Source of the DNA: Nocardioides sp. WS12
Lineage (GTDB): Bacteria > Actinomycetota > Actinomycetes > Propionibacteriales > Nocardioidaceae
Direction of reading: 5' to 3'
Assembly: GCF_014108865.1 (NCBI RefSeq)
Contig: NZ_CP053928.1
Coordinates: forward strand, 2,356,001 to 2,420,000
Length of the DNA: 64,000 nucleotides
How positions within the stretch are numbered: position 1 is the stretch's first letter; each line of letters begins with the position of its first letter. Shown here piece after piece: positions 42,301 to 50,360 of this stretch. The position numbers and the translations under genes were made by a program. Below the pieces are notes generated by a model that did not search any database, was not told the DNA's origin, and saw only the letters and a list, made by a program, of their open reading frames with translations.

Positions 42301-45300
42301 GTGCGGGTCGGTGTCGTCGCCGAAGAGGTCGAGAACCAGCCGCCGGTCGCGCTCGACGACAACGTCCTGGTCCAGCCCAACCGGATGATCTCCTACAACG
42401 TGCTCACCAACGACGTCGATCCCGACGACGACCCGCTGCGCATCGAGGAACTCAACCCCGAGGACATCAAGCACGACAACGGTTTCATCGAGGTCCCGGT
42501 CGGCGACGCACCCGACACCGGCTCGAAGGCGACCAATGTCGGCTACACGATCGAGGACGCCGCCGGTTCGCGGGACAGCGCGGTGCTCAAGGTCTTGGCA
42601 AGCACGGCCGCGCCGTTCTATGCCCCGATTGCGCGCGATGACGTGGCGGAACTGGGCGACATCATCGGCCGCGACCCCGGCGACACGGTCGAGATCGAGG
42701 TGCTCGACAACGACCTCGACTTCGACGGTGCCAAGGCCGACCTGCGCGTCAGCGACTGTGACGCCGGCAGCAAGGGCACCTGCGAGGTGACCGACGACGA
42801 CACGACCGTCGAGGTCACCCTCACGGCCGAGGACCAGGTCGTGCTCTACCGCCTCGATGACGCGGACGACGAGTCCACCGGCACCTTCGGCGTCATCTTC
42901 GTCACCGGCACGGACAACGTCCCGCCCCAGTTGACGACCGACAAGGAGCGGATTCCCGTCGAGGTCGTTGCGGGAGAGACGGTCGTCTTCGATCTCAAGG
43001 ACCTGGTCATCACCCGCGCCGGTCGCGAACCGCGGATCGAGACCGGCACCCTGCCGAGCGCCGTGAACGGCGCTGCCTCCCCGGTGAAGGATGCGCCGAC
43101 TTCGCTCTCGTTCACGCCGACCCGGGGGCACGTCGGTGCGGCCTCGGTCACCGTCGGGGTGAGCGACGGCAGGACCGCTGCCGAGGACGCCGCACTCACC
43201 TCGCTGTTGACCATCCCGATCGACGTCAAGCCGGCCGGCAACGTCGCGCCGACGATGCGCGACGCGGCGGTCGACGTCACCGCCGACGGCGACGCTGCCG
43301 AGGTCGACCTGTCCGGCCTGACCAGGGACGCGAACGAGGGCGACCTCGACGCGATGACCTACTCCGTGATCTCCGCCGACACCGGGCTGTCGGCCGACAT
43401 CCAGGCGGGCGACAGTGTCCTGTCGATCACGTCCAGCGCCGACGACGGCGACGTCCTGAAGGTCAAGGTCGGCGCCGATGACGGCGAGGGCGGCACCGAC
43501 GAAGCAACGGTGACCGTGCGCGTCGTGGGATCGGACCAGCCGCTGCTCAAGGTCCCGGACATCAACGTCACCGGCAAGAAGGGCGAGTCGATGTCCGTCG
43601 ACATCGCCGACTACGCAGTGAACCCCTTCCCGGGTGAGCCGATCAAGGTCAGCGACCCGGGGATCGAGGGCAACGGCCGTCTGTCGGGCCTGAAGGTCGA
43701 CGGCTCTGCCGTGTCGTTCACCCCGAGCGGTTCGGGCCGGTCCACGGTCAAGGTCACCGTCTCGGATGCCTCCGACGACCGCGACCGCGATGTCGCGGCG
43801 CGCATCTACGTCGTCGTACTCGACGTGCCGGAGGCGCCCACCCAGCCCGTGCTGTCGTCGGTCGAGGCATCCTCGGCAGTGCTGTCGTGGCGCGAACCCG
43901 AGGCCAACGGCGCGCCCATCGAGGAGTACGAGGTCACGGGATCCGGGGGCTACGAGCGAAAGTGTCCGGCAACGACGTGTCGCCTGACCGACCTGACCCC
44001 GGGCGACTCCTACACGTTCACCGTCAAGGCGAAGAACTCCGTCGGCTGGAGTGAGGAGAGCCCTGCGTCGGAGGAGATCACCCCCAACAAGGCGCCGGAC
44101 CTGATGACCCCGCCGACCATCGTCGTCGAGTCCAAGCCGACCGGCAGCCGGATGGACCGACAGCTCACGGTGCGTTGGACGCCGCCCAACAACGAGGGTT
44201 CGCCGATCACGTCCTACGAGATCAAGGAAGCCGGGGGCGGCTGGACCGGGCAGGCGCCGGGCGGCGCGACGTCGTACACCATTCCCGGGCTGACCAACGG
44301 GACGCCGTACGCCTTCGAGATCCGCGCGGTCAACGACGTCGATCCGCGGCGCGAGTTCTCTGGTGCCTCCAAGGCTGTCGCGCCCTTCGGCGTTCCCCTG
44401 CGATCGGGCGCTCCTCCCCAGTTGACGGCCAGCGAGGCCGACGTCTTCACCCAGCAGCCCTGGGTGCGGATCGACTGGTCGAAGTGGTCGGAGTCCCAGA
44501 GCAACGGCAACGCGGTGTCGAGCTACGTCATCAACTGCTCCGGTTGCTCGCGTTCGACCTACGAGGTCCCCGCCACGGTCTCCTCGAAGACCTTCGACAC
44601 CAACGACGGCATTCGCAAGGGCCAGACCGTCACGCTGTCGGTCGCCGCGTCCAACGACGCCGGCACCAGCGACCAGAGCCCGAGCGTCTCGGGTCGGCCG
44701 TGGACGAAGGCGGGGCCGGTCCGCAACCTCAGGGAGGTCGGTTCGTCCCCTGCGGACCTCACCGCGATGATCGCCTGGGACGCGCCGGCCGACGACGGCG
44801 GCCTGACGATCCATCACTACGTCGTGCAGAGCAACACCGGGTGGAGTACGACGGTCCCGTCGGCTCCGTCCGGTGGTACCGCGATCAAGTTCCCGGTGAA
44901 CGGCCAGCACAGCATCACGGTGTGGGCGGTCACCTTCAACGGCGACCGTGCGGTCGAGGGCCAGAGCGACTTCCATGGGGACATCGACACCTGGGGCAAA
45001 CCCGGCGTCCCCGAGAACACGTCTGGCACGAGCGGTGACCACTACCAGATCGACCTCAGGGTGACGGCTGGCGCCGAGAACGGCATGAACGTGACCGGTG
45101 TCCAGTACCGGGTGGATGGCGGTGCCTGGATCGACGAGAACTCCGGCTACCGCTACCGACCAGCAGTCCCCGAGGGCGACACGTCGCGGTCCATCGAGGT
45201 CCGTACCGTGTCGGCGGCCGAGGGCGACCGGAAGTACAGCGACCCCATCACGCTCACCGGCACCTCGAAGGCGAGGGAACTGTCGGTCGGTGTCAGCTGC

Positions 45301-45534
45301 AACGCCTTTGGCAACGATTGCCGCGTCAATCTGAACGGCGCTGGGTTCCGGGATGCGGCGAACTCCGCGTCCGTGACCCTGGTCGACATCGCTGCCGTCG
45401 ATCCCGCGAAGTGCAACTTCAGTGCATCTGTCGGTGCGTCATTCAGTGGCCGCTACGGCGGCAACCAGTGTGACGTCACGGGCGTGGGCAAGGTCGAAGC
45501 CACCGTTTCCGGCAAGCACGTCCAGAACTACTGA
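39388..45534 (+). CDS. Giant membrane-anchored adhesin-like protein (propeller-like, cadherin-like and FN3 repeats)
   Basis: 2048 residues. A basic N-terminus and one hydrophobic helix (about 15-32) anchor the protein outside the membrane. Residues ~40-390 form repeated short beta segments resembling a propeller (GVWVTNNDLGLVARLNP ... GLYVATQEGLYVTPL). After an acidic Pro linker, about eleven ~98-residue units follow; their LND-x-DPDGD-type calcium-like loops begin near residues 425, 527, 617, 716, 813, 911, 1008, 1108, 1209, 1310 and 1408. FN3 domains start near 1481, 1574, 1675 and 1775, with another beta domain near 1872. It corresponds to Fn3 of the bifidobacterial PFNA cluster but is much enlarged. 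Confidence 0.88.
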   Translation: MKMKQQTRGRRWRKTASASALALLIGTLVVLAYRYDGKPFTEVELNDGGVWVTNNDLGLVARLNPQIKELDLGVDAGSTQFDIFQRATNLFVDDGSTDRSVKSVDIAFAAVKEPTSLPTGAVVAHGADTFAVVDYLSGKAWVRPQSQFSSFSPKTSKPDLTNALSAVVGTDGRAYVLDREGRVTPFAIENGAAVADDEIDLRGEGAIPGDPELVTLSVVGQTPVLFNRQDNELTRPGADPIALPTDDTTRVELQEPSGTSEGLYVATQEGLYVTPLNGGKLVKTSPEPVAGSPAAPIVLDSTECVYAAWADPSSPHNYLRDCKNERFDDESPIPGMQDNADLRFRVNRDVVVLNDARTGDSWLVQEPGKAKVSNWPQVAPENQNRSKLKETTEEIPDQENRPPEPEDDDLGARPGRSTVLPVVALNDHDPDGDIISISKTLHVSGPEYEVKIVGGGTQLQVAVPSDAEGVSVFRYYVSDGRVNEERFAEVRLTIRKDSEHTPPKMMKDRKPQLKVARGATSSYFALADYFDEDGDDLTLVDARARGGEVEYRPDGTITFSDTGAGAKVTEIAYTVDDGFDTIEGKLPVQVLGDTAPPELIADLASGVAGAQVVVQPLTNDRNPEGRDLTLKSVKVIGNDEGTQISKDLESGTFTFKSARARSYYLQYSAYNSSSTRSSFIRLDIESPPKDNRPPVAVRDKATITAGSTAQVDLLLNDLDPDGDVLVVKRIGRPSIPGVKVSIVDKRLAVVSSANDIIGQQATVEYVVSDGKSSTVGHLVVAQRQAGQTNRHPVANKDQVTVRAGSVTTIPVLGNDSDSDGGKPRLFQDDLRNDQDLDVWVAGDTLRLRAPEKPGSYSVFYGVRDDDGLRASAEVSIYVVADSAKNNHSPLPQPIIDRVISGRPKVISVDLIGADPDGDAVAFRSVATAPQNGRILDTGVDWIRYEAFEGKTGTDFFQIRVQDKYGAEGIAEVRVGVVAEEVENQPPVALDDNVLVQPNRMISYNVLTNDVDPDDDPLRIEELNPEDIKHDNGFIEVPVGDAPDTGSKATNVGYTIEDAAGSRDSAVLKVLASTAAPFYAPIARDDVAELGDIIGRDPGDTVEIEVLDNDLDFDGAKADLRVSDCDAGSKGTCEVTDDDTTVEVTLTAEDQVVLYRLDDADDESTGTFGVIFVTGTDNVPPQLTTDKERIPVEVVAGETVVFDLKDLVITRAGREPRIETGTLPSAVNGAASPVKDAPTSLSFTPTRGHVGAASVTVGVSDGRTAAEDAALTSLLTIPIDVKPAGNVAPTMRDAAVDVTADGDAAEVDLSGLTRDANEGDLDAMTYSVISADTGLSADIQAGDSVLSITSSADDGDVLKVKVGADDGEGGTDEATVTVRVVGSDQPLLKVPDINVTGKKGESMSVDIADYAVNPFPGEPIKVSDPGIEGNGRLSGLKVDGSAVSFTPSGSGRSTVKVTVSDASDDRDRDVAARIYVVVLDVPEAPTQPVLSSVEASSAVLSWREPEANGAPIEEYEVTGSGGYERKCPATTCRLTDLTPGDSYTFTVKAKNSVGWSEESPASEEITPNKAPDLMTPPTIVVESKPTGSRMDRQLTVRWTPPNNEGSPITSYEIKEAGGGWTGQAPGGATSYTIPGLTNGTPYAFEIRAVNDVDPRREFSGASKAVAPFGVPLRSGAPPQLTASEADVFTQQPWVRIDWSKWSESQSNGNAVSSYVINCSGCSRSTYEVPATVSSKTFDTNDGIRKGQTVTLSVAASNDAGTSDQSPSVSGRPWTKAGPVRNLREVGSSPADLTAMIAWDAPADDGGLTIHHYVVQSNTGWSTTVPSAPSGGTAIKFPVNGQHSITVWAVTFNGDRAVEGQSDFHGDIDTWGKPGVPENTSGTSGDHYQIDLRVTAGAENGMNVTGVQYRVDGGAWIDENSGYRYRPAVPEGDTSRSIEVRTVSAAEGDRKYSDPITLTGTSKARELSVGVSCNAFGNDCRVNLNGAGFRDAANSASVTLVDIAAVDPAKCNFSASVGASFSGRYGGNQCDVTGVGKVEATVSGKHVQNY

Positions 45535-45571
45535 CCGCATCAACGGAACCACCCGCCAGATAAGGACACGC

Positions 45572-46543
45572 ATGTCGCTCACCACCGAACAGACCGAGTG
45601 GTTCTCGCAGACCTTCGCCCAACTCGTCAGCAACGTCGAGCAGGCGATCCTCGGCAAGCCCGAGATCGTCCGGCTCGCGTTCGTCGCGCTCCTCGCTGAG
45701 GGACACCTGCTGCTGGAGGACTACCCCGGGACCGGCAAGACGTCGCTGGCGCGGGCGATTGCGCAGACGATCCAGGGCGACCACCACCGGATCCAGTTCA
45801 CGCCCGACCTGCTGCCGAGCGACGTGACCGGGGTGACGATCTTCGACCAGCGCACGCAGGAGTTCGAGTTCCACAAGGGACCGATCTTCTCGAACGTGGT
45901 CCTCGCCGACGAGATCAACCGGGCCTCGCCCAAGACCCAGTCCGCGCTGCTGGAGGTCATGGAGGAGAACCAGGTCACCGTGGACGGCATCACCCACGCC
46001 GTGGGCCAGCCGTTCATCGTGATCGCCACCCAGAACCCCATCGAGCAGGCCGGCACCTATCGCCTCCCCGAGGCGCAGCTGGACCGCTTCCTGATCAAGA
46101 CGTCGCTCGGCTACCCGGACCACGAGAACACGGTCCGGATCCTTGTGAACGCGCCGAAGGGCAAGGCCGCCACGGTGGTCAGCCCGATCATCACCGGCGA
46201 CAACGTCCTCGCCATGATCCAGCTCGCCCAGCAGGTCCACGTCGAGCCCGCGGTCATCGAGTACATCTCGAGCATCACCGAGGCCACCCGCGAGGCACCC
46301 GAGGTCGTCCTCGGCACCAGTGTCCGTGCCGGACTCGCGCTGATGCGTGCCTCCCGTGCCTGGGCGGCGTCGTACGGCCGCAACTACGTGGTCCCCGACG
46401 ACGTGAAGACCCTCGCCGTCCCCGTCCTCGCGCACCGGATGGTCCTGGACCCCGAGGAGGACTTCCGCGGTACGACGGCCGAGGACGTCGTGCGTCGCGT
46501 CCTCGAGCGCGTGTCGGTTCCGCTGGAGCCGGCTGGTCGATGA
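45572..46543 (+). CDS. MoxR-family AAA+ ATPase
   Basis: 323 residues. Walker A is EDYPGTGKTSLARA, Walker B VVLADEINRASPKTQSALLEVMEE, sensor I ATQNPIEQAGTYRLPEAQLDRF, and the arginine finger/sensor II region lies at TSVRAGLALMRAS. MoxR ATPases are chaperones that mature partner proteins, usually encoded with DUF58 and VWA or transglutaminase proteins, as here. It follows the giant repeat protein by 37 bases. Confidence 0.93.
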   Translation: MSLTTEQTEWFSQTFAQLVSNVEQAILGKPEIVRLAFVALLAEGHLLLEDYPGTGKTSLARAIAQTIQGDHHRIQFTPDLLPSDVTGVTIFDQRTQEFEFHKGPIFSNVVLADEINRASPKTQSALLEVMEENQVTVDGITHAVGQPFIVIATQNPIEQAGTYRLPEAQLDRFLIKTSLGYPDHENTVRILVNAPKGKAATVVSPIITGDNVLAMIQLAQQVHVEPAVIEYISSITEATREAPEVVLGTSVRAGLALMRASRAWAASYGRNYVVPDDVKTLAVPVLAHRMVLDPEEDFRGTTAEDVVRRVLERVSVPLEPAGR

Positions 46544-46547
46544 GCCG

Positions 46548-47831
46548 ATGAGTCCCCGCTCGTGGGCGGCCGGCTTGCGCCGTACGCTCTCCGATCTCTC
46601 CCGTCGCCGTCAGGCGGTCACGGGCGCCGTACGCGACGGCATCGTCGAGCGCACCCAGAAGGTGCGTGAGGCGGCCCGGCCGGTCACCGAGACGGTCACC
46701 GCCGCCGGCTGGATCGTTGCGCTGCTGGCGATCGCGCTGGTCGTGGCGGGCCCGCTGCTGCGCTGGAGTGAACTGGTGATCGGCGGGATCTTCCTGATCG
46801 TGGTGCTGCTCCTCGCGATCTTCTTCGTGGTCGGGCGGCAGCCGCTGGTGGCGCGTCTGGACCTCGCGCGCGAGCGGGTGATCGTGGGGGAGCGGGCCAA
46901 CGGCTACCTGTCGCTGACCAATCCGACGCAGCACCGGTCACGCTCACTCGTCGTGGAGTTCCCGGTCGGCGCAGGTCGCGCCGCGTTCGAGCTCCCGGCC
47001 CTGGCCCCCGGGGCGACGCACGAAGAACTCTTCGCCATCCCGACCGCGCATCGGGCCGTGCTCGACGTCGGACCGGTCGTGGCGGTGCGCTCCGACCCGC
47101 TCGGGTTGTTGCGCCGTGAGCGCCACCTCAACCGGATGGACACCCTCTACGTCCACCCGAAGACGCTGCGCGTGGACGGATCGGCCGCCGGGCTGGTGCG
47201 CGACCTCGAGGGCCGCACCGTGCCGAAGATCTCCGACAACGACGTGTCCTTCCACGCGCTGCGCGGCTACGTCCCCGGCGACGACCGCCGCCACATCCAC
47301 TGGAAGTCCAGCGCCAAGACCGGCACCCTCATGGTCCGCCAGTTCGAGGAGACCCGGCGCTCGCACCTGCTCACCATGGTGAGCTCCCGGCTGGAGGACT
47401 ACGCCAGCGACGACGAGTTCGAGATGGCGATCTCGGTCGCCGGCTCGCTCGGGACCCAGGCGCTGGCCGATGGCCAGCAACTCAGCGCCGTGTCCTCCCA
47501 CGGGACGCTGCCCTCCGGCGGGGCGCAACGTTTCCTCGACGGGCTGTCCGGGCTCGCCTATGACTGGAAGGCCTCCCGGCTGGTCGACGTCTCGCGCCGT
47601 CTCAGCGGTGACGGGCTGTCCGCGAGCGTGATGGTGCTGTGCGTCGGATCCGGTGTGACCATCACCGACCTGCGCCGCGCCCGCCAGTACCTCCCCGTCG
47701 ACACCCGGGTGATCGCGATGCGCTGCCTCGTTGGTCAGGAGCCGTCGGTGCGGTGGCTCGGTGACCTCGCCGTGGCGACGGTCGGGCGGCTCGAAGAGCT
47801 CGGCGTCGCCGTACGACGGGTTTCATCATGA
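46548..47831 (+). CDS. DUF58 protein
   Basis: 427 residues. Two membrane helices (about 48-66 and 70-92) are followed by a beta-rich region and the DUF58 core FHALRGYVPGDDRRHIHWKSSAKTGTLMVRQFEETRR near residues 240-275. A VWA-like fold closes the protein. It is usually the client or scaffold of MoxR, and follows MoxR by four bases. Confidence 0.92.
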   Translation: MSPRSWAAGLRRTLSDLSRRRQAVTGAVRDGIVERTQKVREAARPVTETVTAAGWIVALLAIALVVAGPLLRWSELVIGGIFLIVVLLLAIFFVVGRQPLVARLDLARERVIVGERANGYLSLTNPTQHRSRSLVVEFPVGAGRAAFELPALAPGATHEELFAIPTAHRAVLDVGPVVAVRSDPLGLLRRERHLNRMDTLYVHPKTLRVDGSAAGLVRDLEGRTVPKISDNDVSFHALRGYVPGDDRRHIHWKSSAKTGTLMVRQFEETRRSHLLTMVSSRLEDYASDDEFEMAISVAGSLGTQALADGQQLSAVSSHGTLPSGGAQRFLDGLSGLAYDWKASRLVDVSRRLSGDGLSASVMVLCVGSGVTITDLRRARQYLPVDTRVIAMRCLVGQEPSVRWLGDLAVATVGRLEELGVAVRRVSS

Positions 47832-47937
47832 GCGCCCCCACGTTCCCGCCGCCTGCTGCGCCCCGCCGCCCCCGTCGTCGCATCACGCGGCCGGACCGCG
47901 CGTCCGCGAGGGCGATGCCCTGAGCAACAGCGGCCCG

Positions 47938-50322
47938 ATGCTGCTCGTCTCCGAAGGTCGCCGACGCGGCGCCATGCCGTCGTGGCGGCTCGCCGTGATC
48001 GATGCGCTCCTCGTCATCGGCCTCGGCACGTTGTGTGCCTGGCCCCTCGGCGAGGTCTACCTCGGCACCCGCTGGCTGGCCGCCATCGTGATCGGACTCG
48101 TCCTCGGTGTCGCCATTGCGTGGCTCGGCGCGCGCTGGCGCTGGGGCCCCTGGGTCACCGCGATCGTCACCGTGGCCGCCTATCTCGCCGTCGGCTCTGC
48201 GGTCGCGTTGCCGACACGGGCTCGCAACGGGGTGATCCCCACGGCCGATTCGCTGCGTGACCTGGTGATCGGCCTGGCGCACTCGTGGCGTGAGTCCCTG
48301 ACCCTTCCGGCGCCGCTCGGTGAGAACGGCGTCGTACTGATCGTGCCGCTCGTGATCGGCCTCGTCGGCGGACTGCTGGCCGCCGTACTCCTGTGGCGGT
48401 CGCGGTGGCCGGGCCTGGCCGGTCTGGTCCTCGTCCTGATCCTGTTGCTCTCTGCGGCCTTCGGCGACATCCAGGCCGAGGCGGTGCTCACCCGCGGCCT
48501 CGCGGCCGCCGCGCTCGGTGTGGTCTGGCTGCGGTGGCGCTCGCTGCGCAACGTCCGTGCGCGGTGGGGGCGCCGGATCCTCTCGACACTGGTCGTCGTC
48601 GGCCTCGCCGGCGGTGTCGCCACCGGCCTCGCCATGCTGGCGGACCCGGGCGGCAACCGGGTGGTGCTGCGCGATCACGTGGACACACCGTTCGATCCGC
48701 GTGACTACCCGAGCCCGTTGTCGAAGTTCCGCGCCTACAAGAAGGGCGATGGAAGAAACGCCCAGTTGTTCACCGTCGAGGGCCTGGAGAGCGGCACCCT
48801 CGTACGGCTCGCGGTCATGGACTACTACGACGGCATCGTGTGGAACGTGTCCGGCGGCCCCGGCTCGCCCCATGACTCCGGCACCTTCCGGCGGCTGCGG
48901 AACGATCCGGACGCCAACCTCAAGGCGACGACCCGCGGCACGATCACCATCGCCGGTTACACCGGCGTGTGGGTGCCCAGCGTTGGAGAGACGCTGTCCA
49001 TGACGCCGGTCAAGGACGGCCGCACCGACGGTGTCGCGGCGAGCGAACTGGTCATCAACCGGCAGACCGGCACGGTCGCTCAGATCGGTGGCGTCGAGCA
49101 GGGCACGACCTTCCAGGTCGAGGCGGTCGTGGCGCCGCAGGTCGTCGACGAGGACGTCACGCTCCTGAGGGCCGACGACTCGGTTTCCTTGCCGGTGCCG
49201 GAGATCGTGCCCGAGGAGCTGAAGGACCGGGTCCAGCGCTGGCAGTCCGAAGCAGGCTTCAGTGGTGGCGAGGCGGGGCCGATCGCACTGTTCCTGCGCG
49301 ACGCGTTCCGCGAGCACGGCTACTACTCCGACGGGGTCGAGGACTACGTCCCGGCTGGTCACGGCACGAGCCGACTGGCGGTGCTGGCCAAGACGACGAC
49401 ACCGGCCGGCAACGCCGAGCAGTACGCCGCCGCGATGGCTCTCATCGGCCAGGAAATGGGCCTCCCGATCCGGGTCGTCATCGGCTTCAAGGTGCCGCCG
49501 GGCGGCGGCGCGGTCCGGGGCGAGCAGGTCACCGCGTGGACCGAGGTCCACCTCGAGGGCGCCGGATGGGTGCCGTTCGAGCCCACGCCGCAGGAGAACA
49601 AGAAGCTGCGTCGGCCCAACGACGAGCCCAACGAGGAACCGCAGCCGCAGGTGCTCCAGCCGCCGCGCGTTCCCGGTGAGCCCAAGGAGGCGAGCGACAA
49701 CCTCCAGCAAGGTGACGGCAAGCGCGACGGGGTCAACATCCTCGAGGTGCTCGGCACGGTGCTCGCGATCCTCTTCAACGTCGGCAAGGTCGCGCTGCTC
49801 CTCTCACCGCTGTGGGGAGTGCTGCTCTTCAAGTTCCTCCGCCGCCGCAAGCGCAGGAAGTCAACCGACGCGACGGCCCGCCTGACAGGCGCATGGCGCG
49901 AACTGGCGGACCGGATGCGGGACCTCGGCGTACGGCCGACCCCGGGATCCACCCGTCGCGAGAGCGCCTACGCCGCCGCCGGCCGGTACGACGCCGTCCC
50001 AGTGGTGTCGCTGGCGCACACCGCCGACCGCCACGTCTACGGCGAGGGGGAGCCGAGCATCGAGGAGGCCAGTGCCTACTGGGCTGACGTGAGCACCGCG
50101 CTCAAGCGGATCCGCAAGGCGACGCCGTGGTGGCGCCGGATCGCGGCTCGCTTCTCGTTGGCCTCGGTGCCGTGGCGCGCCGGCCGGGACCGGGTCGCCG
50201 CACGGGTGCGGGGACTTGGGCGGCGCCTGTGGAACCTCGGGCCGGTGGCACGCGTCCGGTCCACTCCGCGCCGCGTTGCTCAGCGCACCAGGCGGAATGG
50301 TATTTTGCGGCGCAAGCCGTGA
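47938..50322 (+). CDS. TgpA-like transglutaminase-fold membrane protein with degenerate triad
   Basis: 794 residues from the ATG at 47938. About seven N-terminal membrane helices (first ~230 residues), an outer transglutaminase-like domain (residues ~460-565), a further helix (~610-635), and a basic cytoplasmic tail. Where TgpA has G-x-C-E the sequence is AGNAEQYAAAM (Ala for Cys); the HAW histidine is replaced by Thr in VTAWTEVHLEGAGWVPFEPTP, and the D of DPTP is E. So catalysis is doubtful. In the PFNA cluster this slot is tgm. The expected ATGA start at 47828 opens a different frame that stops at 47922. Confidence 0.85.
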   Translation: MLLVSEGRRRGAMPSWRLAVIDALLVIGLGTLCAWPLGEVYLGTRWLAAIVIGLVLGVAIAWLGARWRWGPWVTAIVTVAAYLAVGSAVALPTRARNGVIPTADSLRDLVIGLAHSWRESLTLPAPLGENGVVLIVPLVIGLVGGLLAAVLLWRSRWPGLAGLVLVLILLLSAAFGDIQAEAVLTRGLAAAALGVVWLRWRSLRNVRARWGRRILSTLVVVGLAGGVATGLAMLADPGGNRVVLRDHVDTPFDPRDYPSPLSKFRAYKKGDGRNAQLFTVEGLESGTLVRLAVMDYYDGIVWNVSGGPGSPHDSGTFRRLRNDPDANLKATTRGTITIAGYTGVWVPSVGETLSMTPVKDGRTDGVAASELVINRQTGTVAQIGGVEQGTTFQVEAVVAPQVVDEDVTLLRADDSVSLPVPEIVPEELKDRVQRWQSEAGFSGGEAGPIALFLRDAFREHGYYSDGVEDYVPAGHGTSRLAVLAKTTTPAGNAEQYAAAMALIGQEMGLPIRVVIGFKVPPGGGAVRGEQVTAWTEVHLEGAGWVPFEPTPQENKKLRRPNDEPNEEPQPQVLQPPRVPGEPKEASDNLQQGDGKRDGVNILEVLGTVLAILFNVGKVALLLSPLWGVLLFKFLRRRKRRKSTDATARLTGAWRELADRMRDLGVRPTPGSTRRESAYAAAGRYDAVPVVSLAHTADRHVYGEGEPSIEEASAYWADVSTALKRIRKATPWWRRIAARFSLASVPWRAGRDRVAARVRGLGRRLWNLGPVARVRSTPRRVAQRTRRNGILRRKP

Positions 50323-50360
50323 CAGTCGTCAGCGGCAACCAAAGGGTCTCGGGAGTGGGA

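Noticed and set aside
39385..45042. Open reading frame of ~1885 codons on the minus strand, antisense to the giant protein
   Set aside because: High-GC shadow: the composition is Arg/Gly/Val/Asp-rich without any domain, while the plus strand has a signal anchor, repeats and FN3 domains and is tightly coupled to neighbours.
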